Positions 1 to 11,960 of a DNA stretch of 64,000 bases are shown one piece after another (position 1 is the first letter of the stretch; every line of letters starts with the position of its first letter). The notes under the pieces were generated by a model. It was not told the DNA's origin. It saw only the letters and a list, made by a program, of their open reading frames with translations, and ran no database searches. The position numbers and the translations under genes are program-made. The stretch is from Erigeron canadensis (lineage: Eukaryota; Streptophyta; Magnoliopsida; Asterales; Asteraceae), in NCBI RefSeq assembly GCF_010389155.1, contig NC_057769.1, positions 20,460,735 to 20,524,734 on the forward strand, in the 5' to 3' direction.

Positions 1-621
1 GATCATTAGCAGGCTTAAAATACTCAGTATCTTTATGTATATCGGAAGGAGGAGGTGGTATGGGGCGGTCGATATTCGAATGACGGAATTCAAACGAAAA
101 ACTTTCGCTTCCCCTTAAATCTTTTTCTTTCAAACTTTCAGAACCCGGGACCTGGGGGGATCCATTAATCGCACCTTCAACCACTTTATGATGTTCAGCC
201 GGCTGCAGAACAGTGGCCGATGGCGGCAGTTCACCGGAGTTGTCCCGGCTAGGAGAAAAAACGGGTTTTACCCCCTCTAAATCTTTAACTGTTCATCATC
301 GATCAAGGCAGGCCCCACCCCTCCCTTAGACGCTGCCATGGCCACCTCTGGTTGGCCGGCAGCCCCTCCATGCTCGGTGGTTAGCGGCGTCGCAATGGTG
401 GTTTTAGGGTTTTCATGCATTATCTTCGAGATCGGCGGCTCGGTTTGATCAAGGTCACTAGTGCTTGAAGAAGATCTAAGATTGTATTTGGATTGATTTG
501 GCGGCTGAAAAGAAACAGAAACATAATCTGATTGAGATGATTCATCAACTAGATTCAAAGTTGGTTTTTTATTCACCTTTTTCGAACTCTTTCCACGATC
601 ACTGAGACTTTTTCTAGGCAT
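1..621 (-). pseudogene. Unknown low-complexity protein, N-terminal part, one frameshift
   Basis: The reading frame opens with an ATG at 619-621 and begins MPRKSLSDRGKSSKK, a basic start followed by Ser/Thr/Pro-rich, probably disordered sequence. The first frame stops at 277, but a second frame takes over within a few bases and stays open to the left edge of the window, so the real product continues beyond it. One small indel near 283 explains the break. No catalytic motif, knuckle or membrane segment is visible. The upstream leader is AT-rich and contains AACCCTA-type words, which occur in plant 5' leaders and also in repeats. It could be the first exon of a host gene or the ORF1 of a non-LTR element; I do not recognise it. 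Confidence 0.4.
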
Positions 622-1488
622 GATTACGTGTAGAATTTAAAAGATAACATGGATTGAATAAACAATTAATTGAAAACTTGTGAGTGGGAACGAATTTTGA
701 TGATTCAAATTGAAAAGTGAATTCGTTTTTTGCTAGAAAAAAATCGCCCAAATTTTGAGAGAAAACACACGCATTACACCATCCTAGGGTTTAGTTATTT
801 TTCACCTATTTTAGTATTTATTTTTTTGATATATAATATTATGAGAGTAGCTTAAAGACTAGTTAATCATAATAAAGAAATTTACAAACAAACCAAATTA
901 AGAGTTTATAAAATACTAAAAGAAGATTAATTAAATAAAAATAAAGTTATAGTTATAAATGTTTTATTTCCATCAAATAAAATTCCATGTATGACATAGA
1001 AAAAGTCATATAATAAAGTTACAGGAGAAATACAATAAAAGGTACGGTTTCTATGACTTAAAAATTGAAACTCAGTATATATACATAAAATGTAGTGATT
1101 GTTTAATTATCTAGACACCTATATAAAAATTATCCATCCCTTAAAAATAGAAAGTGTTACACAATAGTTACATACGAAAATACAAAATTGTCCTTAATAA
1201 ACACCCCATATGGAAAGGGTTATTAGAGATTACCAAATTTGCCCTTAATGAATTAATTTACACTCTAAACCTTTATCTTGTTAATTTACATTCTAAGTCC
1301 TTATCTTAAAAAATATTTACACTATTATCTTTACATTAACTTACATCACCCGATTCCAATTGTCGATGTCATCACCACCCGTCACCAACACCACTAAACC
1401 GCCGTCACCGTTACCACCGCCGCATTGTGCAGGTACCATGCTCCTACTCCTTTATAAAATTATTCACCCCATTACAAATAGAAAGTTA
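622..1488. other. AT-rich non-coding spacer
   Basis: No ORF of note and no clear terminal repeat. A short stretch near 1370-1430 is CCACC/CCGCC-rich, unlike its AT-rich surroundings. I see nothing else to support a feature. Confidence 0.5.
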
Positions 1489-2158
1489 TTTGGGATAGAA
1501 TTTTCACTACCAGGATCCTAAGCAACAGTTAGTATTAAAGGATCCTTGATCCCGGTTAGTCTATCAGTACATGCTATGATATATTACTATCTTGATATGA
1601 TAGGATCATGATATCTTCAGGATCTATAATTTTACTAACGAATATATGTCTGGTATAGTAAATATTAAATGCAGGACTGAAGTCAACAACGTGTTATATA
1701 AAGAAAACGTGCTTCAAATGGATAGTATACCACTTCATCCACAAGAATCGGGATTGATAACAGATTTACCATGTGAAGAATAACTCTCAACGGTCATCTA
1801 AGCTTATTCTTCAGCGTGAAGAGCAAGTCCAGGAAGATCCCAGATATTTCAAAATTATAGTTCAACGTCTAGCTCTATAAATAGAAGAATCTCTCGATCA
1901 GAAGGGGGGACATAACGGAGAATACATATACTACACACACCAGCAATCAATATACAAACATTTAATCATTCAACAACAACAATTTAGTTACTTGGCAATT
2001 ATTAGTTGTATCATTCATTCATTCATTCACTTATTCATTTCGTTGTAATCGTTCAACACAAATAATAATAAAGAAATAGTTGGAGGGTCGATTGCATCCT
2101 CCCGGGGTTTTTTTACCTAAGATCACTTAACTAGATCAAGGGTTTTTCCTCGTCAACA
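1489..2158 (+). repeat. LTR-like sequence, probably Ty3/gypsy
   Basis: The right boundary is supported: the block ends in CGTCAACA and is followed six bases later by a sequence resembling a tRNA-Asp primer site. A TATA box (TATAAATA) lies at 1876-1883, followed by an AC-rich transcript start and a T-rich tail before the end, the usual order of U3, R and U5. The left boundary is only a guess because the partner LTR is outside the window. The orientation is plus. Confidence 0.5.
1876..1883 (+). promoter_or_regulatory. TATA box of the gypsy-like LTR
   Basis: TATAAATA within CTCTATAAATAGAAGA, about 280 bases before the LTR end, a normal place for a plant LTR promoter. Confidence 0.5.
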
Positions 2159-2164
2159 AAATTC

Positions 2165-2182
2165 TGGTGTCGTTATCTTTTT
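2165..2182 (+). other. Degenerate primer-binding site, tRNA-Asp type
   Basis: TGGTGTCGTTATC differs from the tRNA-Asp site used by Athila/Tat-type elements (TGGCGCCGTTGCC) only by changes expected from deamination of methylated cytosines on either strand. It sits six bases after the LTR end. This is what suggests the Ty3/gypsy class. Confidence 0.45.
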
Positions 2183-2373
2183 CTGTTTTACTTTAAGATC
2201 TTATTGTTAATTTATTTTAATTTGCTTTATCTTCAACAGTTTTCTTAATTACTCGAAGTATTTCTATCTCAAAGATCTTCTTAAAACTCTTTTTAGCCAA
2301 AACTCTTAGTTTTTGTTATTGTTGTTAAGAAAACTTTCCTTTTTAATTGAAGATCGTTGAACACCAAACCCCA
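2183..2373 (+). mobile_element. Leader fragment of the gypsy-like element
   Basis: T-rich untranslated leader following the primer site. It is cut off at 2373 by the LTR of element A; the five bases before that LTR read CCCCA and would be one copy of its target duplication. No coding sequence of the gypsy element remains in the window. Confidence 0.4.
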
Positions 2374-3308
2374 TGTGAAGTCCCCACACATAATGGTTTA
2401 ACCCACGAGTGTAGAATGACAAGTCAAGTATTGAACTAGAATGGACTAGTATCACTTTAAATATAAATGCAAGTAAATCCATAAAGTAATACAAGACTTA
2501 AAGTAATAAATAAGTGAATAAATAAATGGTGAGACACAATGTAGTTTTCAAGTGTATTTTATTTATTGATGTTAAATAAAATACAAGATTGTTACGGAAC
2601 CTAGATAATACAAATGTACGTATCTAAACAATCTATGAATTACAAGTGATCTATATTTGCTAAATAATCTTCTTGATCGAAATACTTAAAGTTGTGAAGT
2701 ATAACAGTTTGGATCAAGAGTATTTAGAGAAATTCACCAAATTGCAAAAAGTAACTTGGACGAGGGAAATGACTTGGTATTTATAGGCAAAAAGAATTAA
2801 TATTTAATTCTTTTTGCCGTACAAATAAAGTTTCATATATTTAAGAATATAATATTTATACCTTAAATGTATTGATTAAAGCACAAGGATAAAGTCACAT
2901 TGATATGACTTTTCATACTTTAACCAACCACCTTTTACGCGCGTGTAAGGCTTTTAACAAAGGACAAATATATTATTCGGATAAAAGCGTGTAAAGGTAA
3001 ACAACTCAATTCCTCGTAATCAGTGTTCAGACTTGTAAGGTCTAGAACACAGACAAGAACTCCAGTCAGGAGATCTGGTAAGACTGTCAGTGGGCCCCGT
3101 CATTTGTCAGTCTTCTTTCTTCAGACTTCAGTCTTCGACTTCAGTATGAATGTATTCAGTGGGATGATCTTGACTGGAGTGAAATCTGGTGGAATCCAGA
3201 TTCCTGTACAAGTAAGTGGTTCACTGGCCTTCTTATATTTCTGGACAAATCTTCAGTGAAGCTCCAGTCTTCAAATCTGGAGCGACTCTAGTAAAACTGG
3301 ACTCAACA
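2374..3308 (-). repeat. 3' LTR of element A (935 bp)
   Basis: On the minus strand it starts TGTTGAGTCCAG next to the purine tract and ends GGGACTTCACA, so it has proper TG...CA ends. It matches the LTRs at 55854-56841 and 62864-63825. It has lost a short block, including one arm of the long inverted repeat seen in E and F. Confidence 0.9.
2778..2785 (-). promoter_or_regulatory. TATA box in the LTR of element A
   Basis: TATAAATA on the minus strand at the same place as in the E and F LTRs, following a conserved GCAAAAAGAAT-type segment. Likely the core promoter of the element. Confidence 0.6.
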
Positions 3309-3322
3309 AATTCCCCCTATTT
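3309..3322 (-). other. Polypurine tract of element A
   Basis: AAATAGGGGGAATT on the minus strand, touching the TGTTGAG start of the 3' LTR. It is the expected primer for plus-strand DNA synthesis. Confidence 0.8.
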
Positions 3323-3966
3323 GTTCAGAAATAATGCAATGGTTTTCAAGCTTCTATCTATACATTTGTATGCTTGAAAGACTCTTGTTTTTGGACTAAG
3401 TCTAAAAATTTAAGTAACTGGAAAACACTTTATAGATCATCAGTGTTCCAAATTTTATCTTTTAGTTCTAACTTAGACTTAATCTGATCACTTACTTGTG
3501 AATCAAAAATTGCAACTATATTTACATAGATCAACTGATAAAAAAATTACAATTTTAAAAATAAATATAGACAAGTAAATGATAAAAGAGTTAGGCCCTT
3601 CTCTTTTGAACATGTCTTGAAGCTTCTTCAGTGGCCTTTCTCTTTGTAGCAGGTGAGGAAGGAGAAGAATCTGAAGCACGTATTCCTAGAGACACCTCCA
3701 TTTGGTGCTTAAGCTTCAAGACCTTCTCAATTCTTTTCAGGAATGCCTTAACATCTGGAGTCACATCAGTCTTCCCCCTGAATGTTAAAGCATTTTCTTT
3801 TAATTCCGACCATCCAAACGACGTAACAGAGGTACTCTTCCTCTCATCCACAAAATTTCCTTCTCTGGTCAGCTTCACTTCAAATTTGGCCAGTCCTTCA
3901 TGATTCTCAGCCAACTTGATTTCAGCACTTATGATCCTTCTGGCATGTGCCCTGAACGCCATCAGG

Positions 3967-4172
3967 TCATTGTACTTATCTTTTTGTTTTTCCAGCTGGA
4001 TCATTTCTTCAGTTTCTCTGGATACTCTGGTTTGCTGCATGGCTTCTCGAATCTGAGCCCTATATCAGTTCATTGTACTTATCTTTTTGTTTTGCCAGCT
4101 GGATCATTTCTTCAGTTTCCCTGGATACTCTGGTTTGCTGCATGGCTTCTCGAATCTGAGCCCTATTTATTG
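3967..4172 (-). repeat. 103-bp tandem duplication inside the aORF of A
   Basis: Two adjacent copies (3967-4069 and 4070-4172) differ at only a few bases. They encode the same helical segment (MQQTRVSRETEEMIQL) twice. E and F have it once, so the duplication is private to A. Confidence 0.8.
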
Positions 4173-6635
4173 TTCTGGTAGTATCCAAGGGAATGAAGTT
4201 GCTGATGTCTGCATCCCTGGCCGCTTTGGTTTTCTTTGCTGGAGGCTTTAGGAGACCTTTACTTTTTCTTCTATATTCATTCTCCAAGGCCGCATCATTT
4301 CTTCTGACCTTTTTCTGTAGCTCTTGCAGAGCTTCTTTTCTCTTGGCAATCAGGTCCAGAATACTCACCCCATAAGTTTCTGAATCAAACATCTGCTCTT
4401 CTTAAGAGTACCTGGAGCGAATGTATACATCATCAAGTCGTTCAAGGCATTGATGAACTTTGGGATCTTCCTTCATCATTTTATAAACATCAATATGGAT
4501 CCCCAGACGTCCAGCATTATAGGAATCAAGAGTTCCACGATTTGCCATATCCAACTTGTGAGCAGTCAGATCATCTCTTTGAAGCTTCTTAAAAATATCA
4601 ATCATTATTCCTTCTTGCTCTAGTATCTTAGAAGTGGCATCATCAGCAGATGGAAATTCTTCAATATTTTCTTCTTCAACTTCCCCTCCAAATACCACAT
4701 GTTTATTTCTTTTTACTAACATCAACTCTGTTGAGATATCTGGAAAGACCTCTAAAACGGGATCACTGGCATCAGTACCAGTAGCTTCTTCCTAAGCAAT
4801 GGCATCAGTACTAAGTGCTCTTTGTGCCTCTTGTGCACTGGTATCAGTACCAGGCACTTCATTTTCACTCTGGACATTGGCTTCAGTACCAAATGCCTTT
4901 TCAACTTCACTGACCACTAGTTCCTTCTTCTTTCTCACCACACCTTCAGAGATGTCTTCAGTGGCAAAAGACTTTTTCCCCCTTGGAAGTATATCCAGTT
5001 TGGAACTGGAGATGATTCCATATCAGGTCTAGAGTATGACGGTCAGACAATCCGAATGTTCTACCTGCCACTGGAGTGGTGATATTGACCGTCTTCCTGA
5101 GCTTGGTCACTTCCTCTTCGATAACTGGAATTTCTGAAGGCAAGTGCTTTGGCAATTCAGTATTGATCATGTTAACCACCTGAGGCAATAACCCGTCTTG
5201 AATATTTCGCAAGACTGACCCAGAAATTTCATCAGTGATGGTCTTCAGTATATCAGCCCTGAATTTGAGAACAACTGCATCACTGATGTTGCATATAGCT
5301 GAATTCTGGTCAAGGGTTGGCCTACTTTCCAGATTGCTAATTCTGGTGGTCAACTTATGAACTTCTTCTGTCAGACTGGTCAATGGTTGGGCCATTTCAG
5401 ATTTTACTGCAGTCTGGACATAACTCACCAACCTCTCCTCCAACCCCTGGACTGCCACTTTAATATTTTCGGTGTTGTTGTTGGTAGCCAGTACCAATTC
5501 ATTTAACTTTTCAAAAACGATCTTCTCATTTCCAGCAAATAAATTCATTTCAGAGGCAAGGTTATTTGACAATAAAGATTTAAAGTCAGACACAACCTGA
5601 GAAGATGATTGGAGTGATCTCTCTAGGTCCGCCACCTTACTTAAAAGACCTTGGACCTCGGTGGAAGAAGAAGTGGAGGGACCACTGGGAGGTGCCAGAT
5701 CAGACGCCATTCTGGTCACGAAAGGTACTTGTGCCTGGACTCCTTCAGTAGATGTTTCAGAAATGACATCAGTTGAGTCCAGCACACAAGGAAATGCCAG
5801 TGGTGTTGCAAGAGGTGAAGATTGATTTTGTGGAAGTGAAGTATTTTGTGGTGGTGATTCTGGTGGAGGTAATGGTGGCATTTCAGTGGAGACAATTGGT
5901 GGGGTGACTGAAGCAATGACTGAAGTGACAACATTTTCTACTTCATCACCCAGAAAGTTCATATTTATATCAAAAATATTATCTTCAGACATTGGAGACT
6001 CAACCTCTTCCCAATATGGAGCCGTCCCAACTGTCTGATCACCAATTTTTCTGTTTAAATCTAACTGAGCATCTTGCTCACCAGCCTACTCAACAATCAA
6101 AGTACCATCTGCATTCATAATATCACCAGGCAAAGAATGTGAAACTGGAATTACCAGAGGTAAGGCTCCAGCAACCCCAGTTTGTGTAAGAGAAGTGTTA
6201 GAAGTATGGCCAAATTCAATAGATTGTGCTGACTCGGACTCTAATAAGGGTTGGGCTGACCCTATATTTTCTTCACCACTTCCTCCTACAAGAACATCGG
6301 AAGTGGCTGCTTGTGGGATTTCCCTGATGACATCTCTAGAATCCTGTTGGGAGGATTCTGGAAGGCTAGATTGGGAACTATGAGGAGCGACCAGAACTCC
6401 TCCCCTTCTTAAACGTCTGGGATTAACATTTCTTGGTCGTCTGGGTGGATATACTGGTGAAACATTTAAATTTTGCTGTTGAACAGGAGCCACCTGGGTA
6501 ATGGGTGGAACCATTTCAGCATTGTGGACTCCAGTGGGTCCTTCATTATTTTGAAGCCCGCTTGTAGCCTCTTCCAACTCATCTGGTGATGATGCATTGG
6601 TTTCTTCACATCTAAAGTGGTGAATCATATTAGGC

Positions 6636-6649
6636 GGGGGGGGGGGGGG
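6636..6649. repeat. Run of 14 G residues
   Basis: Homopolymer inside the aORF of A. It lies at a point where the reading frame changes and is a likely site of slippage, or of assembly error. Confidence 0.8.
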
Positions 6650-7664
6650 TATCTACTTCACCAGGAGAAGATTTTAATTGAGGCAAGTCTCTCATATATT
6701 CACACAGAAAAATGATTGGATTGATAATCATATTCATTTCGAAGGGCCCTTTTAAAAATAATAGACAGAAAACGAATATAAGGCACAAAAGCTTTTCTAC
6801 CTCTCACTTTCAGACGTTCAACCAGATCATCGAAAAAGATCTGAGCAAAATCCACTCTATATCCAAACCAGAGACATTAAGCAATCTGGAGATGGGTTTG
6901 ATTGATCTGATCTAGTCCTCCAGAACTGCCTCTTAAGCACTCAACAAGATGAGTGAAGAAATATATCCATGAGTCAGTCAACTTACTTATGTAGAGTGTG
7001 CCTTTTCTTGTTAACTGGCCATGCTCATCCAAAATTTCCGAATGGCCCATCTGTCTGCATACATCCCTCATATTGATGACGGAGGGAAGTGTAATGGCCA
7101 TTTCATTTTCAGCCCGATAAATCAATCTGAGAGCATCTCGGAGAGAATCCACCATAATAGTGAAGGCCCTGGTGCCTTGTTTCAGAGTGTACTGGATGGA
7201 GTTTTCACCTTTTTCATGCCTAGCAGTATACTAGAATTCACATAAATATTCATGATACATTTTCCCTGGGTTTAGGGTTAATGCACCATACAATGGACAA
7301 CTGAGAAAAAATTGTGTTAATTCGCCCAATAATGGATTGAGCATCATGATTGCTGGATAGTTTTGCCATCAATTATTCATGTTAATACGAATGGCCCTAG
7401 CCTCTAGAGTAATATAAGGAGCCTTTTCAACGGCTATAGGTGGAGCATAAGTAGCAAAAAGAAGATTTTTGTTAGAGTTTGATTGTCTTGGTGCCATTGT
7501 ATTTGATATAAGAAGATGAAAATGAAATTGAAAATTTAGGGTTTGGATAATGAAAATGATGAAAGAGAGTGATGATTGGAATTGAATGAAGAATAAAGTA
7601 AATGAAGGAATTTTGGGAGTAAATGCTTTTCGAGATGAAAAAGGAAGTGGAAATAAATTTTGGT

Positions 7665-7672
7665 ATATATAG
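7665..7672 (-). promoter_or_regulatory. Putative internal TATA box before the aORF of A
   Basis: TATATATA on the minus strand about 168 nt before the aORF ATG, preceded by a CT-rich run. E and F have TATAAATA at the matching place with the same flanks, so it may be a second promoter that expresses the aORF separately. Confidence 0.45.
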
Positions 7673-8504
7673 GAGAGAGAAAATTTTGATCTCGAAAATT
7701 ATTCAATGTAATTTTGAATGTAATTTTGATCTATAAAGTGTTTATTTTAAAATAAAACGTTTGAATTCCACATTTACTATAAATTATGTAACCATTGAAT
7801 AATTTTCAAGGTAAATGCAGATTTCAAACGGTTTATTTTAAAAAATTATTCAATGTAATTTTGATCGGGTTTGAAATCTGCATTAAATTCACCCCATCAG
7901 ACATAAATGTATAACAGTTGACAGCCCACAAAACTACCCACTTGCACTTTTTGTCTTCCCAAGGTAAAATAACCATCATTTAGTTTGAAAAATTACATGC
8001 CACGTAGGATAAACAGTAACTGTCCAATAAAAGGTTTGCTTATGTGGCACGCACTAATATCAAGTTCACACGTCTTATGAATGACACACCATGACTCAAT
8101 TCAATGCATCTGGAGGATGACTAGTCACTCCAGTATCACTGGTGGATTAGTTCAGTGAGACATGCACTGATGGTACACTGGAGGGACACTCCAGTAAAGT
8201 ACCAATTTAAAAACCATACTGGTGACCTCAAACATGCACATCAACTAATACAAACAAATGAGAGGGACATATTTACAAGGCGACTGGAGTCACCTCAAAC
8301 ACGCACTTCAACCTATCCAAGTACCAGTGAGAGGGACATATTTACAAGATACCAGAAACATTTTTCAGAAAATTTGTCCAGTGAGAAATTAAATTAATAA
8401 ATTCCCCCTGAAATTAAAAACATTTTAAAAATGAAAAAAATTATTTTGGTCTGAGTCTTGCCCTGGAATGGTGATCCAGAAATCTAGTAATGCAAATATA
8501 GTAT

Positions 8505-8598
8505 CACAAAGGCATTTGATAGCTAAGCTGGTATAGATTTCAGAATCTGGAAATCAAAGAACCTTGCCAGTGTCACAACGACGTTCATAGCAAGATTC
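8505..8598 (-). other. Two stem-loops after pol, element A copy
   Basis: The first stem pairs GAATCTTGC (8598-8590) with GCAAGGTTC (8567-8559) around a loop containing GAACGTCGTTGTG. The second pairs TATC with GATA around AAATGCCTTTGTG (8517-8505). Both match the hairpins in E and F; the loop words have decayed by a few transitions. Confidence 0.55.
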
Positions 8599-8603
8599 CA
8601 AAT

Positions 8604-10634
8604 TTAAGGGTTCAACATTCCCAACTCACCAACAAGATATTCAAAAGTTTTGACATCCAATGGTTTTGTAAAAATGTCAGCGAGTTGTTTGTCAGTGGGA
8701 ATAAAATGGATTTCTATGTCATTTTTCATAACATGATCTTGAATTAAATGATACCTGACATTAATGTGTTTCATCTTGGAGTGCATGACTGGATTGCTGG
8801 AGATAGCAATGGCACTAGTATTATCACAAAATATTGGAATTTTCAAATATTTAATACCATAATCAAGCAACTGGTTTTTCATCCAGAGTATCTGAGCACA
8901 AAAACTGGCTGCAGACGCATACTCAGCTTCAGCAGTTGCAATGAAATTGAAGTTTGCTTCTTACTGGTCCAACTGACCAGTTTGCCACCAAGGAAATGAC
9001 ATCCACCAGTAGTGGATTTCCTGTCTATTTTGCAACCTGCATGATCTGAATCTGAATAACCCATTAGATCGATGCCTGAGCCTTTGTAGTACCAAAGACC
9101 CAAACTGGGGACACCCTTAAGGTATTTCAGTATGCGCTTTACAGCAAGCATATGAGATTCTTTTGGATTAGACTGATATCTGGCACATAAACATGTTGCA
9201 AATATTATGTCTGGTCTACTGGCAGTTAAATACATCAGTGAACCTACCATGCCTCTATAGATAGTGGAGTTCACTGGTTTTCCATCTGGATCTGAGTCCA
9301 GAGTGAGTGGTGTAGAAATTGGAGTGGGTTTAGATGGTGAAGAGTTCATATCATATTTCTTTAAAAGATCTCTAACATATTTTTCCTGATTAATAAAAAT
9401 GCCATCAATTGTTTGTTTAATCTGAAGTCCTAGAAAATATGTTAATTCACCCATTAAACTCATTTCGTATTCAGAGGACATGATTTTTGAAAATTTCTTG
9501 CACATGCTTTCATTAGTAGACCCAAAAATAATATCATCAACATAAATTTGTACCAGTAGAAGATTACCTTTTTCACAAAGAATAAATAAGGTATTGTCAA
9601 TTGCACCTCTTTTGAAACCATGTTTCAACAAATGTTTAGTCAGAGTATCGTACCAGGCTCGTGGGGCTTGTCTTAGACCATAAAGTGCTTTGTCCAGACG
9701 ATACACCCAGTAAGGATGCTTTTCATCAATGAAGCCTGGTGGTTGCTTGATATAAACTTCTTTTTCCAATTTTCTATTTAAAAATGCACTCTTTATGTCC
9801 ATCTGGTAGACTTTGAATTGATGATGAGCAGCGAATGCTAAGAAAATTCTGATTGCTTCAAGTCTAGCCACTGGAGCAAAAGATTCATCAAAATCAACAT
9901 CTGACTGGCAATACCCTTGTGCTACCAGTCTGGCCTTATTTCTGATGACGTGGCCATCTTCTTCTACCTTGTTCCTAAAGACCCATCTTGTTCCAACTGG
10001 TTCTTTCTTGCCAACTGGAAAAGGGACCAGGTACCATACCTTGTTCCTTTCAAACTGGTGTAACTCTTCTTGCATAGCTATCACCCAGTTTGGATCTTCC
10101 ATAGCCTCGTCAATCTTCTTCGGTTCTATCAGTGATAAGAAGCTGACATATAAACATTGTTCACTGGAGGCTCTTCTGGTCTGAACCCCTCTACTGGAGT
10201 CACCTATGACCTGATCAATAGGATGAGCTTTTGTCCACTTAGAGTAATGACCAGGATTGTTTCGAACAACAATATTAGTGCAAGTATTCAGTTGATTTGC
10301 CTCTACAATTGCTTCAGGAAGAGGGTCTTGCCAGACTATTTCAACATCTTCATCTGAATCAGTAAGATCACGATTTGCATCATGAAATTCTTAAGTTGAG
10401 GGTATTTCTTGAAGTACTGGTTCAGTATCAACTGAAACTGATACTGGAGGAGTATTACAGAAATCTGATCCAATAACAAGTTCAGAGGGTAGTTTGAAAC
10501 TTATTGAAGGATAAAAAGGAATATTACTGGAGGGTTTTCAGATAAAATAGGTTCCAGATCAGGATGATTGGAAACTTCTTCTGGTGAATACTTATTGTAG
10601 TTGATAGGATCAGATTCACAGAAGATAATTGGAA
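8604..10634 (-). pseudogene. pol: Reverse transcriptase and RNase H of element A, frameshifted
   Basis: The RT part (from about 10102) shows the copia pattern: [61 protein letters not shown] and the catalytic YVDDIIFGS. RNase H follows with SDSDHAGC, then [12 protein letters not shown] and SWTSKKQ. A frameshift near 8960 splits RNase H; its end (TSAIAIS, HINVRYH, QLADIFTKPL) continues in another frame to the stop at 8604. The linker to integrase (10103-10634) is Pro/Ser-rich and carries a stop. Closest relatives in the window are the E and F copies. Confidence 0.85.
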
Positions 10635-11960
10635 TTACTGGGGGAGAATCAAGGGCTGGCTTTTATTGATTTCACTATTTGATTCATCAAATGTGACATG
10701 AATTGACTCTTGTACTCTTTCCAGTCTCTTGTAAATTCTGAAAGCTTTGCGAATGGCTGAATATCCTAAGAAATATCCTTCATCAGCTTTGGCATCAAAT
10801 TTGCCTAACTGACTGGAGTCGTTCAGAATGTAAACTGGACATCCAAAAACATGAAAATAACCAATATTTGGTTTCCTATTTTTCAATATTTCATAGTAGG
10901 TCTTCTTGTGTCTCTTCACATACATTGATCTATTCTGGGTGTGGTAAGCAGTTGCAATTGCCTCAGCCCAAAAATTGGTAGGAAGACCAGATTCAGCAAG
11001 CATACTTCTGGCAGCTTCTATCAGCGTTCTGTTCTTTCTTTCTACAACTCCATTTTGGTCTGGAGTTCTTGCTGAAGAGAAGTTCTGAGAAATACCAGTG
11101 TCAGTACAGAATTTTTCCAGAGTTGCATTCTGGAATTCTGTTCCATTGTCACTTCTTAACTGACACACTTTTCTCTTGTACTTGAGTTCAATTTGCTTGA
11201 TAAGAGCGATGTTTTCAGCAGCAGCTTCATTTTTAGACCTGAGAAAGATTACCCAAAAAAATTTGGAGTATTCGTCAACAATTACCAGGGTAAATCTTTA
11301 ACCAGCACGAGTCTGAATGTTCACTGGACCAAAGAGATCCATATGAAGCATATGAAGTGGTTCAGATATACTGAAATTCTACTTGGTCTTAAAACTACCA
11401 CGCTTCTGCTTTCCCATCTCACATCCTGGACATGGTCTTTCCTTTTTGAAGAAAACTGAAGGTATCCCATCTGCAAGTTGTTTTCTGGACAACTTGTTAA
11501 TATTTTTGAAATTTAAATGGGATAACCTTTTATGCCATAACCAGTTTGTGTCTTCACCAGCCTTCGTATAGAAACACTGCTCTAAAGGAGATTTTTCCAT
11601 ATCCATTACATACACATTTACTTTTCTGGGAACAATCAATACTACCTTCCAGTCCTTGTTGAATACGATGCCCTGAGCAATATTGAACAACACCTGGTAG
11701 CCATCATCACACAGTTGGCTCACACTAATCAGGTTGTATTTCAAACCATTTACATAAGTCACTCGTCTGAATTTGACTTGTCCATTGTTCAGGACACCAT
11801 ACCCCCTAGTCTTTCCACAACCATCATTTCCAAAAGTAATGGAGGGTCCATCAGATATTGTGAACTCCTCCAACAGGGTCTTACATCCGGTCGTTGTCCT
11901 GCCAGCAGCACTGTCAAGATACCAAATATGTTTCTTTCGATCGCCTTGCACATCCACCAT
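10635..11960 (-). pseudogene. pol: Protease and integrase of element A, broken
   Basis: Protease has WYLDSAAGRTTTG where copia proteases usually show WxLDSGxSxHMTG: the Asp-Ser pair is kept but the flap-side residues differ. Integrase has the HHCC finger (WHKRLSHLN ... CPGCEMGKQKRG), the first catalytic Asp in HMDLFGPVN, then [10 protein letters not shown] and PDQNGVVERKNRTLIEAAR with the Glu. A stop near 11379 and another near 11310 break the core, and 11168 restarts after a further interruption. The product would process Gag-Pol and insert the DNA copy. Confidence 0.8.

Larger units (their letters stand above)
3591..7497 (-). pseudogene. aORF of element A (extra ORF after pol), broken
   Basis: The start at 7497 gives MAPRQSNSNKNLL, matching the aORF starts of E (MAPKPSPKNLL) and F (MAPRTTNSDKNLL). 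The coding sequence runs to a stop at 3591 after a conserved tail (KRKATEEAS). Segments visible in turn: a globular N-terminal domain (about 7497-6700), an Arg-rich patch (RRPRN...RRLRRGG), a Pro/Ser-rich stretch, a coiled-coil-like part (5650-5000), and a C-terminal module (4725-3591). Several stops and frameshifts interrupt it, one at a run of 14 G residues. A 103-bp direct duplication lies near the end. It occupies the position of the env-like ORF of Sireviruses, but I see no signal peptide or membrane span. Function unknown. Confidence 0.75.
7498..8603 (-). other. Non-coding stretch between pol and aORF of element A
   Basis: It holds, in element order, two stem-loops directly after pol (8598-8500), a purine-tract-like AATTTCAGGGGGAATTT near 8400, a CCAGT/ACTGG-rich part, and a TATA box plus A/T-rich leader before the aORF start. 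The same order is seen in E (39947-40915) and F (58011-58958). Confidence 0.7.

Noticed and set aside
622..2373. tRNA, rRNA or host gene in the left flank
   Set aside because: No cloverleaf, conserved rRNA word or long ORF was seen.
3023..3259. Plus-strand ORF in the LTR of A and its counterpart on the minus strand at 62878-63150
   Set aside because: Both lie wholly in LTR sequence and arise from the same non-coding repeat; they have no independent support.
3631..5032. Plus-strand ORFs inside the aORF of element A
   Set aside because: They are antisense shadows of the minus-strand aORF, which has homologues in E and F.
6712..6915. Plus-strand ORF in the aORF of A
   Set aside because: Antisense to the N-terminal domain of the aORF, which is conserved in three families.
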